NCBI RefSeq assembly: GCF_016921195.1
Contig: NZ_JAFGYF010000011.1
Location: 1-64,000, forward strand
From: Cellulosimicrobium cellulans
Lineage (GTDB): Bacteria > Actinomycetota > Actinomycetes > Actinomycetales > Cellulomonadaceae
Direction: 5' to 3'
Length of the DNA stretch: 64,000 nucleotides
The translations under genes were made by a program, and so were the position numbers. This document shows, one piece after another, positions 38,871 to 47,521 of the stretch (position 1 is the stretch's first letter; every line of letters starts with the position of its first letter). The notes beneath the pieces are model-generated. The model was not told the origin of the DNA, ran no database searches, and saw only the letters and a program-made list of their open reading frames with translations.

Positions 38871-38891
38871 GGTCGTCGATTCTCTCACCCG

Positions 38892-38921
38892 CGCCCCGGC
38901 GGGCGGCGCCCCGCCGGGGCG
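38892..38921. terminator. Terminator hairpin after the pseudouridine synthase gene
   Basis: A 12-bp stem (38892-38903 with 38910-38921) with a six-base loop, 44 bases past the rluA-like stop and before alr. Confidence 0.7.
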
Positions 38922-38964
38922 ACGGTCCGGTGGGTCTCGTCGGCGAGCGCCCCCGCTGCCGCCG

Positions 38965-39873
38965 TCACCAGGCGCTGAGCGTCCGGTCGGTCTCGAAGCG
39001 GCGCTCGCGGCCCGTGAGCGGGTCGACGAACGCGAGCGAGCGCGACACGAGCTGGAGCGGGCGGGTGTAGTCGTCGGGCGCGACGTCGTACGGCTCGGGG
39101 TAGAAGTTGTCGTGCACGATCGGCACGCCGAGGCGCGCCATGTGCAGCCGGAGCTGGTGCGTCCTGCCGCTGTGCGGCTCCAGCCGGTAGCGCGCGAGGC
39201 CACGGGCCGCGTCGGCCTCGATCACGTCGACGCGGCTCTCCGCGTTCGGCTCGCCGTCGACCTCCTCGGCGCGCATGACGCCGCGCCGCTTGACGATGCG
39301 GCTGCGCACGACGGCCGGCAGCTCGAGCGCCGGGTCCCACGGCGCGACCGCCTCGTACGTCTTGCGCACCTCGCGGCGCGCGAAGAGCTCCTGGTACGCG
39401 CCGCGCACCTGCGGGCGCAGCGTGAGCAGCAGGACACCGGCGGTCACGCGGTCGAGGCGGTGCGCGGGGCTGAGGTCGGGCAGGTCGAGGTCGCGGCGCA
39501 GCCGCACGAGCACCGACCGCGCCACGTACGCGCCGCGCGGGATCGTCGCGAGGAAGTGCGGCTTGTCGACGACGAGCAGGTCCCGGTCGCGGTGCAGCAC
39601 GCGGACCTCGAACGGCACCTCGGGCTCCACGGGCGGGTCCCGGTAGAGGAACACGAAGCCGCGCGGCTCGTACGGCGTGGTCGCGTCGACCGGCCGGCCG
39701 CGTCCGTCGACGACCTCGCCCGCCGCGACCTTCTCGGCCAGGCGCGCGACGTCGTCCGGGAAGCGGTGGCGCACGTAGTCGAGCGTGCGCGGGTACCGCG
39801 CGACGCTCTCGGCGTCGTGCGGCAGCACGAGGCGCGTCGGGTTGAGGCCGTCGCGCACGGGGAGGGGGACCAC
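38965..39873 (-). CDS. RluA-family pseudouridine synthase
   Basis: This 302-residue synthase has the catalytic motif AHRLDRVTAGVLLLT (Asp of HRLDR near residue 140), VDKPHFLATIPRG before it and EPHSGRTHQLRLHMARLGVPIVHD after it. No S4 domain is visible. The family isomerises uridine in rRNA or tRNA; the site is unknown. A long upstream frame is low-complexity, and TACCGT seven bases before the GTG at 39873 sets the start. Confidence 0.88.
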   Translation of the reverse strand: MVPLPVRDGLNPTRLVLPHDAESVARYPRTLDYVRHRFPDDVARLAEKVAAGEVVDGRGRPVDATTPYEPRGFVFLYRDPPVEPEVPFEVRVLHRDRDLLVVDKPHFLATIPRGAYVARSVLVRLRRDLDLPDLSPAHRLDRVTAGVLLLTLRPQVRGAYQELFARREVRKTYEAVAPWDPALELPAVVRSRIVKRRGVMRAEEVDGEPNAESRVDVIEADAARGLARYRLEPHSGRTHQLRLHMARLGVPIVHDNFYPEPYDVAPDDYTRPLQLVSRSLAFVDPLTGRERRFETDRTLSAW

Positions 39874-39880
39874 GCCCACC

Positions 39881-39886
39881 ACGGTA
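39881..39886 (-). promoter_or_regulatory. TACCGT -10 box for the pseudouridine synthase
   Basis: TACCGT on the minus strand, seven bases from the GTG at 39873; leaderless arrangement. Confidence 0.5.
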
Positions 39887-39904
39887 CCGGCGTGGTCCGC
39901 GCGC

Positions 39905-41608
39905 TCAGCGCGCGGCGAGCAGCTCCGCGACGACCGCGGGGACCGCGTCGGCGACGTCGAGCGCCGCGACGGGGCCACCCGGGTTCGCGCGCTCCGCCGC
40001 GAGACCGTGCACGACGGCGGCCGCGGCAGCGAGCTCCGCGGCCAGCCCCGGCTCCCGGACGACCCGCGCGGCGTGCGCCGCCAGCACGGTGCCGAGGATC
40101 CCGGCGAGCACGTCGCCGGCTCCTGCGGTCGCGAGCCACGCCGGGGCGTCGGCCTGGGACCACGAGCCGTCGGGCCCGACGACGACCGTCGCCGACCCCT
40201 TGAGCAGCACCGTCGCACCGGTGGCCTCGTGCGCGCGCCGCGCCCACCGCAACGGCTCGGCCTCGACGTCGTCGCGCGTCGCGTCGTCGCCGCGCGCCCG
40301 CAGCAACGTCGCGAGCTCCCCCGCGTGCGGGGTGAGGACCACGGACGGCCGGCAGCGGTCGGGCAGCAGGGACAGCGCGCCCGCGTCGACCACCACGGGC
40401 ACCCGCTCCCCCGCGACGTCCGCGGAGAGCTCTCCCGTGGCCGCCGCGAGCGCGTACCGGATCCGCTCGTGCTGGCCGCCGTCGTCCACGGGGTCGTCGT
40501 CCGGGCCGGGGACGGCCGGGACCCCGGGCCCCAGCACCCAGGACTGCACGCGGCCCGCGGCGGGCACCACCTCGGGCCTGGCCGCGAGGACCGCGCGCGT
40601 GGCGTCGTCGGGACCGCGGTAGCGGACCATGCCCGGTCCGGTCCGGACCGCCGCGGTCGCGACGAGCACCGCGGCGCCCGGGAAGGTCGGCGTGCCCGCG
40701 ACGACGCCGACGACGCCGCGCGTGTACTTGTGGTCGGTCGGCCCGGGCACGGGCCAGAGGGCGGCGACGTCCGCGGGCTCGAGCCTCCGCACGAGAGGGG
40801 CCGGGGCGCGGCCGTCCCCGCCGGGTGCGCCGAGGCGCAGCCCGATGTCCACGACCGCGCCGTGCCCGGCGAGGTGCGTCGCGGGCGGCAGCAGGAGCCC
40901 GGGCTTGGCCGCGCCGAACGTCACCGTGCGGTCGGCCCGGAGCACCGGGCCGGGCACCGTGCCGTCGTGGACGCCGACGCCGCTCGGCGCGTCGACCGCG
41001 ACGACCCACGGCCGCCGCCGCGCTCCCCGGCCGCCGGTCGCGGCCGCGGTCTGCTCGTCGTCCACGTCGAGCACCGCGGTGAGGCGACGCACGAGGTCCG
41101 CCGCGACGCCTCGCAGCGCGCCGCGAGCGCCGATGCCGACGAGGCCGTCCAGCACGACGTCGGCGCGCACCACCTGGGCGGCCACGCGATCGGCGACGTG
41201 GGGATCGAGGTGGTCGTGGGGCCGGTCGGGCCGCGTCGCGTCGTCGGGACTGCCGACGAGCACCTCGACGCGCCCGCCCGCGTCGCGGAGCGCCGCGAGA
41301 CCTCCCGCGTGCGCGTGCTCGCCCGTCAGGACGGCCAGCACCTCGACGCCCCGGCGCGCGAGGTACGCGCCCGCGTGGAGCGTGTCCCCGCCGTTGTTGC
41401 CCGACCCCACGAGCAGGACCGCCCGGGCGCCCGTCACGCGCCCGTCCCGACGACCGCCGTCGGGCAGGGCGACCGACCGCCGTCGGGCGAGGTCGCGCGC
41501 GACGACGGTCGCGAGGGCGAAGGAGGCACGCTCCATGAGCGGGACGCCCGCGGCGAGCAGCGGCTCCTCGGCGGCGCGCACGTCGGCGACGGACCAGGCT
41601 TCGATCAT
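39905..41608 (-). CDS. nnr: Bifunctional NAD(P)HX epimerase/dehydratase
   Basis: This 567-residue fusion repairs hydrated NAD(P)H. The N-terminal YjeF_N epimerase domain (residues 1-250) has VRAAEEPLLAAGVPLMERA and LLVGSGNNGGDTLHAGAYL. The C-terminal ADP-dependent dehydratase domain (about 295-560) has GVVGVVAGTPTFPGAAVL, VVLTPHAGELATLL and the phosphate-binding AGAGDVLAGILG. A disordered insert near residue 185 (ATGGRGARRRP) is extra. It lies next to the acpS-glmS-alr region, as in other actinobacteria. Confidence 0.94.
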   Translation of the reverse strand: MIEAWSVADVRAAEEPLLAAGVPLMERASFALATVVARDLARRRSVALPDGGRRDGRVTGARAVLLVGSGNNGGDTLHAGAYLARRGVEVLAVLTGEHAHAGGLAALRDAGGRVEVLVGSPDDATRPDRPHDHLDPHVADRVAAQVVRADVVLDGLVGIGARGALRGVAADLVRRLTAVLDVDDEQTAAATGGRGARRRPWVVAVDAPSGVGVHDGTVPGPVLRADRTVTFGAAKPGLLLPPATHLAGHGAVVDIGLRLGAPGGDGRAPAPLVRRLEPADVAALWPVPGPTDHKYTRGVVGVVAGTPTFPGAAVLVATAAVRTGPGMVRYRGPDDATRAVLAARPEVVPAAGRVQSWVLGPGVPAVPGPDDDPVDDGGQHERIRYALAAATGELSADVAGERVPVVVDAGALSLLPDRCRPSVVLTPHAGELATLLRARGDDATRDDVEAEPLRWARRAHEATGATVLLKGSATVVVGPDGSWSQADAPAWLATAGAGDVLAGILGTVLAAHAARVVREPGLAAELAAAAAVVHGLAAERANPGGPVAALDVADAVPAVVAELLAAR

Positions 41609-41728
41609 GTCCTCATCCTGCCCACCGCGCGGGCTCGTCGCCCGCCCGGCGGCGACGGTCGGCCTGGCGAGGCCGCCCGAGCGGTGAGACGAGGGCCGCG
41701 GGCGCGCTGCGGGCGCCGACGACCCGCA

Positions 41729-41734
41729 TAGGGT
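41729..41734 (+). promoter_or_regulatory. TAGGGT -10 box for the LLM oxidoreductase
   Basis: TAGGGT lies seven bases before the ATG at 41742 and overlaps an earlier in-frame GTG (41733), so it favours the later start. Confidence 0.6.
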
Positions 41735-41741
41735 GACGACC

Positions 41742-42791
41742 ATGCGATTCGGACTCTTCATCCCGCAGGGCTGGCGCTACGACCTCGTCGACGTCGCGCC
41801 CGAGGACCACTGGAAGACGATGCTCTCCCTGCTCCACTACGCCGACAACGCCGCGGCGGGCGAGCCCCTGCCGGGCGGCGAGTTCGCGTGGGACGGCGTG
41901 TGGGTCTACGACCACTTCCACACGACCCCGACCCCGAGCACCGAGGCGACGCACGAGGCGTGGACGCTCATGGCGGCGTTCGCCGCGGCGTCCCAGCGCG
42001 TGCGCCTCGGCCAGATGTGCACGTGCATGGCGTACCGCGAGCCGACGTACCTCGCGAAGGTCGCCGCGACCGTCGACCACGTGTCCGGAGGCCGGCTCGA
42101 GATGGGCATCGGCGCCGGCTGGTACGAGCACGAGTGGCGCGCGTACGGGTACGGGTTCCCGAGCGCGGGCGAGCGCCTGCGCGCGCTCGACGAGGGCGTC
42201 CAGATCATGGCGCGCATGTGGCGCACGGGGTCGTCCGGCACGTTCGAGGGCGAGCGCTACCAGGTCGACGGCGCGCTCTGCTACCCGCAGCCGTTGCAGC
42301 AGGTCGTCGTGGACGGCGAGGGCGCCCGGCCGAGCATCCCGCTGTGGATCGCGGGCGGCGGCGAGAAGAAGACCCTGCGCATCGCGGCCCGGCACGCCCA
42401 GTACACGAACTTCGACGGCTCGCCGGAAGGTTTCGCGCACAAGTCCGCGGTGCTCGAGCAGCACTGCCGCGACCTCGGCCGCGACTTCGGCGAGATCACC
42501 CGCTCCGCCAACTACAACGTCGTCATCGGCGAGACCGAGCGGGACGTCGCGGACCGGCTCGACCGGATCGAGGAGCACGCGCGCCGGTACTTCCCCGAGA
42601 AGGCCGACGACAACGTCGCGTCGTGGCGAGGCGGTCCGCTCGTCGGCACGCCGGAGCAGATCGTCGAGACGCTCACGGGGCTGCGGGACCAGGGCCTCGG
42701 CTACGCGATCGGCTACTTCCCGTTCGCCGCGACCGACCGCGACCAGCTCGAGCTCTTCCAGCGCCAGGTCATCCCGGCCCTCCAATCCTGA
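41742..42791 (+). CDS. LLM-class flavin-dependent (F420-type) oxidoreductase
   Basis: This 349-residue TIM-barrel enzyme has the luciferase-like opening RFGLFIPQGWRYDL, WVYDHFHTTP, LGQMCTCMAYREPTYLAKVAATVDHVSGGRLEMGIGAGWYEHEW and IPLWIAGGGEKKTLRIAARHAQYTN. The GIGAGWYEHEW region is typical of F420-dependent members. The substrate is unknown. The start is the ATG at 41742, chosen by the -10 spacing. It ends 20 bases before a shared-family hairpin. Confidence 0.88.
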   Translation: MRFGLFIPQGWRYDLVDVAPEDHWKTMLSLLHYADNAAAGEPLPGGEFAWDGVWVYDHFHTTPTPSTEATHEAWTLMAAFAAASQRVRLGQMCTCMAYREPTYLAKVAATVDHVSGGRLEMGIGAGWYEHEWRAYGYGFPSAGERLRALDEGVQIMARMWRTGSSGTFEGERYQVDGALCYPQPLQQVVVDGEGARPSIPLWIAGGGEKKTLRIAARHAQYTNFDGSPEGFAHKSAVLEQHCRDLGRDFGEITRSANYNVVIGETERDVADRLDRIEEHARRYFPEKADDNVASWRGGPLVGTPEQIVETLTGLRDQGLGYAIGYFPFAATDRDQLELFQRQVIPALQS

Positions 42792-42810
42792 CCCCCCAAC
42801 CGGCGCCGAA

Positions 42811-42887
42811 CATGGGGTTATGGCCCGTCAGGACGACCTGACGGGCCACAACCCCATGCTCGACCGGCGACAACCGCATTGTCGTCG
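42811..42887. repeat. Shared-sequence intergenic hairpin, copy 2
   Basis: The left arm CATGGGGTTATGGCCCGTC (from 42811, extended to 42832) pairs with 42837-42858: 22 bp with one mismatch and a four-base loop. A trailing half-copy with CAACCGCATTGTCG runs to the stop codon of the next gene (42888). It separates two convergent genes and would terminate both. Confidence 0.88.
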
Positions 42888-43826
42888 TCATCGGTGGAGG
42901 GCCGCGCGGACCGCGCGCCCAATCGTCCCGACGTCCCGACCGGTGAAGCGCAGGACGTCGATCCGGCCCGTCGCGACGAGCGTGTTCTGTCGGGCCCGGT
43001 CGGCGAACACCGCGTGCGGGGTGCTGTGGACGTCCTGACCGTCCAGCTCGGCGACGAGCCACCGGCCGTCGCGGTAGCGCCACGCCATGTCGCCCCGCGC
43101 GACGACCCGTCCGTCGTGGTCGTGGACCGGAAGCTGCAGCACGTGCGGCGGCACGCCCTCGTCGACGCAGTCGAGCCGGGCGAACGACTCGAGCGGTGAC
43201 TCGGCCCGCGCGTCGGCGATCTCCCACAACGTGTGGCGGCTCGCGACACCGCGTCTCCCGCGCGCGTGCTCGTGCGCGCGACGCAACCCGTCGGCGTCCG
43301 TGAGGCCCTGGTGGAGGGCGGAATCGAGCACGGCGAGGCCGTTCGCGCGCGGGAGCTCGGGGACTGCCTGCGCGAGCGCCCAGTCGAGCGTCGCGACCGG
43401 CCGGCCGCCGATCTCGGTGACGGTCATGCCCGCGTCGAACTGCCGCAGCGCGATCCCGTCGCGGTCGAGCCGGTTGCGCCCGCGAGGGACCGCCGCCTCG
43501 GGCCGGACCGTCGTCGGCAGCCCTCGGACGCCGTGCAGGACGAGCGCGCACGACCCGACCGCCACCGCGTCGTCCCCGAAGGCGAGCAGGCCCGCCCAGG
43601 CTGCCCGGACGCGGAGCTCGTCCCACGACCGGCCGGCGAGCGGGACGGCGCCGACGTCGTAGACGCCACGGGTCACGCGCGCGAGGGTTCCCCGGCGCGT
43701 CCGGCCCGCGACCTCCTTGTCGCTCAGGCCGTGCTCCCGGCACTGGGCGATGGAGACGAGACCACCCTGGCCCGCGGCCACGGCGAGCAGGGTCTCAGGA
43801 ACCTCGGCACGACGCACGAGCGCCAC
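42888..43826 (-). CDS. AbiEi-like winged-helix protein with DUF559/Vsr-like endonuclease domain
   Basis: This 312-residue protein has an N-terminal winged-helix of the AbiEi-antitoxin type (VAAGQGGLVSIAQCREHGLSDKEV, then LARVTRGVYDVG) and a C-terminal DUF559/PD-(D/E)XK-like domain (about residues 205-300) with ESPLESFARL, RGDMAWR and LVAELDGQDVHS. Family members of this two-domain type are common in actinobacteria with no assigned function; no toxin partner is adjacent. It is flanked on both sides by members of the hairpin family. The GTG at 43826 could be replaced by one three codons later. Confidence 0.72.
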   Translation of the reverse strand: MALVRRAEVPETLLAVAAGQGGLVSIAQCREHGLSDKEVAGRTRRGTLARVTRGVYDVGAVPLAGRSWDELRVRAAWAGLLAFGDDAVAVGSCALVLHGVRGLPTTVRPEAAVPRGRNRLDRDGIALRQFDAGMTVTEIGGRPVATLDWALAQAVPELPRANGLAVLDSALHQGLTDADGLRRAHEHARGRRGVASRHTLWEIADARAESPLESFARLDCVDEGVPPHVLQLPVHDHDGRVVARGDMAWRYRDGRWLVAELDGQDVHSTPHAVFADRARQNTLVATGRIDVLRFTGRDVGTIGRAVRAALHR

Positions 43827-43916
43827 CTCACCGCACTGGGCCCTTCGCCGTCGTCGAGCTGAGGTCGGCTGTGGACGGTGACCGCGACCACCGGGCCTGT
43901 GGACGGCGACGCCACG

Positions 43917-43993
43917 CGCCGAACATGGCGATGGCGCCCGCCCACCATGCGGTTCTGGCCCGTCCTGGCCCGCGGACGGGCGGCAACCGCATG
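43917..43993. repeat. Shared-sequence intergenic hairpin, copy 3
   Basis: CATGCGGTTCTGGCCCGTCC (43946-43965) pairs with 43974-43993 with three mismatches and an eight-base loop, ending 18 bases after the acpS stop (minus strand). A preceding half-copy with CGCCGAACATGGCG begins near 43917. Confidence 0.8.
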
Positions 43994-44010
43994 CTCGGCG
44001 GACGGCGGGC

Positions 44011-44361
44011 TCAGCCCTCGGCGACGACCATGGCCGACGCGATGCCGGCGTCGTGCGAGATGCTCAGGTGCCAGGCGGTGATGCCGAGCGCGTCCGCGCG
44101 CGCCGCGACCGTGCCAGTGATCTCGACCTCGGGCGGCCCGCCGACGACGCGGTGCACCGTCGCGTCGTGCCAGCGCATGCCTCCGGGTGCGCCGAGCGCC
44201 TTGGCGATGGCTTCCTTGGCGGCGAACCGCGCGGCGAGGGACGCGGGCGGCAGGTCGCGCTCGGCGGCCGTGAACAGCTTCTCGCGCAGCCGGGGCGTGC
44301 GCTCGAGGGTCTCCATGAACCGCGCGACGTCCACGACGTCGATCCCCACGCCCTTGATCAT
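44011..44361 (-). CDS. acpS: Holo-[acyl-carrier-protein] synthase
   Basis: This 116-residue AcpS attaches 4'-phosphopantetheine to acyl carrier proteins. The motifs [12 protein letters not shown] (metal-binding Asp near residue 8) and [12 protein letters not shown] (Glu in AAKEA) are intact, and [16 protein letters not shown] closes it. The ATG follows TAGGGT by six bases. It stands alone between two family hairpins, separate from glmS. Confidence 0.95.
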   Translation of the reverse strand: MIKGVGIDVVDVARFMETLERTPRLREKLFTAAERDLPPASLAARFAAKEAIAKALGAPGGMRWHDATVHRVVGGPPEVEITGTVAARADALGITAWHLSISHDAGIASAMVVAEG

Positions 44362-44367
44362 GCGCCC

Positions 44368-44373
44368 ACCCTA
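44368..44373 (-). promoter_or_regulatory. TAGGGT -10 box for acpS
   Basis: TAGGGT on the minus strand, six bases from the ATG at 44361; leaderless arrangement. Confidence 0.6.
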
Positions 44374-44387
44374 AGACGGACCGACCT

Positions 44388-44453
44388 CCCGCCGAGCATG
44401 TGGTTGTGGCCCGTCCGCAGGTCCGGACGGGCCACAACCACATGCTCGGCGGG
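44388..44453. repeat. Shared-sequence intergenic hairpin, copy 4 (perfect)
   Basis: A perfect 30-bp stem (44388-44417 with 44424-44453) around the six-base loop CAGGTC. The arm includes CCGAGCATGTGGTTGTGG. It begins nine bases after the glmS stop (minus strand). It is the longest member of the family; no U-tract follows. Confidence 0.92.
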
Positions 44454-44461
44454 TGAGGGGG

Positions 44462-46339
44462 TTACTCGACCGTCACCGACTTCGCGAGGTTGCGGGGCTG
44501 GTCGACGTCGAGGCCCTTGGCCGTCGCGAGCGCCATCGCGAAGATCTGCAGCGGCACGACGGCCAGCAGCGGCGAGAGCAGCGTGGGCGACTCCGGGATC
44601 CAGAAGATCTCGTCCGCGTAGGGTCGCACGGCGTCGTCCCCGTCCTCGGCGATGACCAGCGTCCGCGCCCCGCGCGCCCGGATCTCCTGGATGTTCGAGA
44701 TGACCTTCGAGTGCAGGCCCTCGCGGCCCTTCGGCGACGGCACGACGACGAACACCGGCTGGCCCTCGTCGATGAGCGCGATCGGCCCGTGCTTGAGCTC
44801 GCCCGCCGCGAAGCCCTCGGCGTGGATGTACGCGAGCTCCTTGAGCTTGAGCGCGCCCTCGAGCGCGACGGGGAACCCGACGTGCCGGCCGAGGAACAGC
44901 ACGGAGGACGCGTCCTTCATCGACCGGGCGGTCGCGCGCACGTACTCGCCGCGCTCGATCACCGTCTGGATCTTGCGCGGCATGTCGCGCAGGTCCTCGA
45001 GGATCGCCGAGATCTCGTCGGGGAACTTGTTGCCGCGCAGCTGCGCGAGGTAGAGGCCGAGGAGGTACGCGGCCGTGATCTGCGACAGGAACGCCTTGGT
45101 CGACGCGACCGCGATCTCCGGCCCGGCGTGCGTGTAGAGCACGGCGTCGGACTCGCGCGGGATCGTCGACCCGTGCGTGTTGACGATCGAGATCACCTTG
45201 GCGCCCTGCTCGCGCGCGTGGCGCACCGCCATGAGCGTGTCCATCGTCTCGCCCGACTGCGTCACCGCCACGACGAGCGTCTTCTCGTCGACGATCGGGT
45301 CGCGGTAGCGGAACTCGTGCGCGAGCTCGACCTCGACCGGGATACGGCACCAGTGCTCGATCGCGTACTTGGCGACGTGGCCCGAGTACGCGGCCGTGCC
45401 GCACGCGACGACGATGATCTTGTCGACCGACCGGAGCACGGCCTCGTCGATGCGCACGTCGTCGAGCACGAGCTTGCCCGACGGGTCCGTGCGACCGAGC
45501 AGGGTGTCCGCGACGGCGTGCGGCTGGTCGTGGATCTCCTTGTCCATGAAGGACGAGAAGCCGCCCTTCTCCGCGGCGGCCGCGTCCCAGTCGACGGTGT
45601 AGCGCTTGGCCTCGGCCGGGTTCCCGTCGAAGTCGGTCACCTCGACGGACGTCGGGGTGATCGTGACGATCTGGTCCTGCCCGAGCTCGAGCGCCTCCTT
45701 GGTGTGGGAGATGAACGCCGCGACGTCGGAGCCGAGGAAGTTCTCCCCCTCGCCGAGCCCGACGACGAGCGGCGAGTCGTGCCGCGCGCCCACCACGGTG
45801 TCCGGCGAGTCGGCGTGGACGGCGAGCAGCGTGAACGTGCCCTCGAGCCGCCGCGCGACCTGCCCCATCGCGAGCGTGAGGTCCTTGGTCTCGCGGTACG
45901 CGCGGGCCAGGAGCTGGGCCGCGACCTCGGTGTCCGTCTCCGACCGGAACCGCACGCCCTCGGCGAGCAGCTCGGACTTGAGCGTCGCGAAGTTCTCGAC
46001 GATCCCGTTGTGGATGACCGCGAGGCGGTCGTCGTCCGCGAGGTGCGGGTGGGCGTTGGTGTCCGTCGGTCCGCCGTGCGTGGCCCAGCGCGTGTGGCCG
46101 ATCGACGCGGTCGCCGCAGGGAGCGGGTGCAGGTCGATCTCGTCGACGAGGTTCGCGAGCTTGCCCGACTTCTTGGCGAACGCGACGGCGTCGATCCCGG
46201 GCGCGACGAGCGCGACCCCGGCCGAGTCGTAGCCGCGGTACTCGAGCCTGCCGAGTCCTTCGAGAGCGACGTCGAGGGGTCGCCCCGAGGCCTCTCCGAC
46301 CATGGTTCCAGGGCCTACGTAGCCCACGATTCCGCACAT
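44462..46339 (-). CDS. glmS: Glutamine-fructose-6-phosphate aminotransferase
   Basis: This 625-residue GlmS makes glucosamine 6-phosphate for the cell wall. The Cys nucleophile follows the initiator Met (MCGIVGYVG). The glutaminase domain has GHTRWATHGGPTDTNAHPH and HNGIVEN. Two SIS domains bind the sugar (VACGTAAYSG, VTQSGETMDTL, SQSGET-like). The C-terminal DQPRNLAKSVTVE is the family signature. The ATG follows TAGACT by eight bases, so there is no room for a glmS ribozyme. With glmM nearby, the window holds the first two steps of UDP-GlcNAc synthesis. Confidence 0.97.
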   Translation of the reverse strand: MCGIVGYVGPGTMVGEASGRPLDVALEGLGRLEYRGYDSAGVALVAPGIDAVAFAKKSGKLANLVDEIDLHPLPAATASIGHTRWATHGGPTDTNAHPHLADDDRLAVIHNGIVENFATLKSELLAEGVRFRSETDTEVAAQLLARAYRETKDLTLAMGQVARRLEGTFTLLAVHADSPDTVVGARHDSPLVVGLGEGENFLGSDVAAFISHTKEALELGQDQIVTITPTSVEVTDFDGNPAEAKRYTVDWDAAAAEKGGFSSFMDKEIHDQPHAVADTLLGRTDPSGKLVLDDVRIDEAVLRSVDKIIVVACGTAAYSGHVAKYAIEHWCRIPVEVELAHEFRYRDPIVDEKTLVVAVTQSGETMDTLMAVRHAREQGAKVISIVNTHGSTIPRESDAVLYTHAGPEIAVASTKAFLSQITAAYLLGLYLAQLRGNKFPDEISAILEDLRDMPRKIQTVIERGEYVRATARSMKDASSVLFLGRHVGFPVALEGALKLKELAYIHAEGFAAGELKHGPIALIDEGQPVFVVVPSPKGREGLHSKVISNIQEIRARGARTLVIAEDGDDAVRPYADEIFWIPESPTLLSPLLAVVPLQIFAMALATAKGLDVDQPRNLAKSVTVE

Positions 46340-46347
46340 GGTGATCG

Positions 46348-46353
46348 AGTCTA
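46348..46353 (-). promoter_or_regulatory. TAGACT -10 box for glmS
   Basis: TAGACT on the minus strand, eight bases from the ATG at 46339, leaving only a minimal leader. Confidence 0.55.
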
Positions 46354-46466
46354 GCCACGGACCCCCGCCACTCCGGAGCCGCACGATCCCGCGGTTTTTC
46401 GTCAGGCCCGCTGCCAAAACCCCCCTCCGCGGGCGTACCGCGCCAGGTGCCGCGAGGCTGGACGTC

Positions 46467-47375
46467 GTGCCCACCGTACGGATCGGCCTCTCGGGATGGC
46501 GGTACGCGGGCTGGCGCGGCCCGTTCTACCCGGTCGGCCTGCCCCAGCGCCGTGAGCTCGAGCACGTCGCGTCCGCGTTCCCCGCGGTCGAGCTCAACGG
46601 GTCGTTCTACTCCCTCCAGCGCCCGACGTCGTTCGTCGCGTGGCGCGAGCAGACGCCCGAGGGGTTTACGTTCGCGGTCAAGGGCCCGCGCTTCGTCACC
46701 CACATGAAGCGGTTGCGGGACGTGCGCACACCGCTCGCCAACTTCTTCGCGAGCGGCGTGCTCGCCCTCGGCGACCGGCTCGGGCCCGTGCTGTGGCAGC
46801 TCCCGGCGCGCACGACCTTCGACGCCGCGCTGCTCGACGAGTTCCTCGCCCTCCTGCCCCGGACGACGGCCGAGGCCGCCCGGCTCGCCCGCGACCACGA
46901 CGACCGCCTCCGCGCGCCCGCCTGGACCGAGGTCGACGCCGACCGGCCGCTGGTCCACGCGCTCGAGCCGCGCCACGAGTCCTTCGCGGGCACCGAGGCG
47001 CTCGACCTGCTGCGACGGCACGGCGTGGCCTTCGCGATCTCGGACGGCGCGGGCCAGTGGCCGCTCGTCGAGGCCGTCACGAGCGACCTCGTGTACGTGC
47101 GGCTCCACGGCGACCGCACGCTGTACACGAGCGGCTACCGGCCGCACGTCCTCGACGCGTGGGCCGAGCGCGTCCGGGACTGGCACGCGGCGGGCCACGA
47201 GGTCGAGGTCTACTTCGACAACGACGGTGACGCCCACGCCCCGGCCGACGCGCTCGCCCTCATGACGCGGCTGCCCGACCTCGCGATCCCCGGTCCGGGC
47301 CCCGCGGTCGAGCCCGCGCCGCGCCGTCGTCGTGCCGCGCGCCCGGGGCACGCGGCGGGGGGCGGTGCGCGCTGA
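46467..47375 (+). CDS. DUF72 protein
   Basis: This 302-residue TIM-barrel-like protein has the DUF72 motifs [67 protein letters not shown] and [16 protein letters not shown]. Function is unknown in the family. The GTG at 46467 has GAGG about 9 bases upstream. The C-terminus is Pro/Arg-rich. It is divergent from glmS; the 127-base gap contains CCCGCGG and CCGCGGG arms around a T-run, of no clear meaning. Confidence 0.85.
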   Translation: MPTVRIGLSGWRYAGWRGPFYPVGLPQRRELEHVASAFPAVELNGSFYSLQRPTSFVAWREQTPEGFTFAVKGPRFVTHMKRLRDVRTPLANFFASGVLALGDRLGPVLWQLPARTTFDAALLDEFLALLPRTTAEAARLARDHDDRLRAPAWTEVDADRPLVHALEPRHESFAGTEALDLLRRHGVAFAISDGAGQWPLVEAVTSDLVYVRLHGDRTLYTSGYRPHVLDAWAERVRDWHAAGHEVEVYFDNDGDAHAPADALALMTRLPDLAIPGPGPAVEPAPRRRRAARPGHAAGGGAR

Positions 47376-47508
47376 GTGCCACCCGCGGAGGTCGCGGGAC
47401 GGCTGAGCAGGGGTTCCGCAGGTGCGTCCGGGGTGGGGCGGTGGCGCCGTCGGGGCGGCCGGTCGGGGCGCCGAAGGCCCCCGTGCACCGGCACCGCCGC
47501 GGATCCGG

Positions 47509-47514
47509 CAGAAT
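47509..47514 (+). promoter_or_regulatory. CAGAAT -10-like hexamer for coaA
   Basis: CAGAAT is seven bases before the GTG at 47522; it departs from TANNNT in the first base, so it is weaker than the other boxes. Confidence 0.4.
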
Positions 47515-47521
47515 CGGGCGG

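Noticed and set aside
41733-41741. GTG at 41733 as the LLM oxidoreductase start
   Set aside because: It lies inside the TAGGGT box; the ATG at 41742 has the right spacing and starts the conserved RFGLFIP.
44388-44453. Hairpin as terminal inverted repeats of an insertion sequence
   Set aside because: Arms are six bases apart with no transposase or target duplication.
46340-46466. glmS ribozyme or riboswitch upstream of glmS
   Set aside because: The TAGACT box is eight bases from the ATG, leaving no leader, and no ribozyme core was seen.
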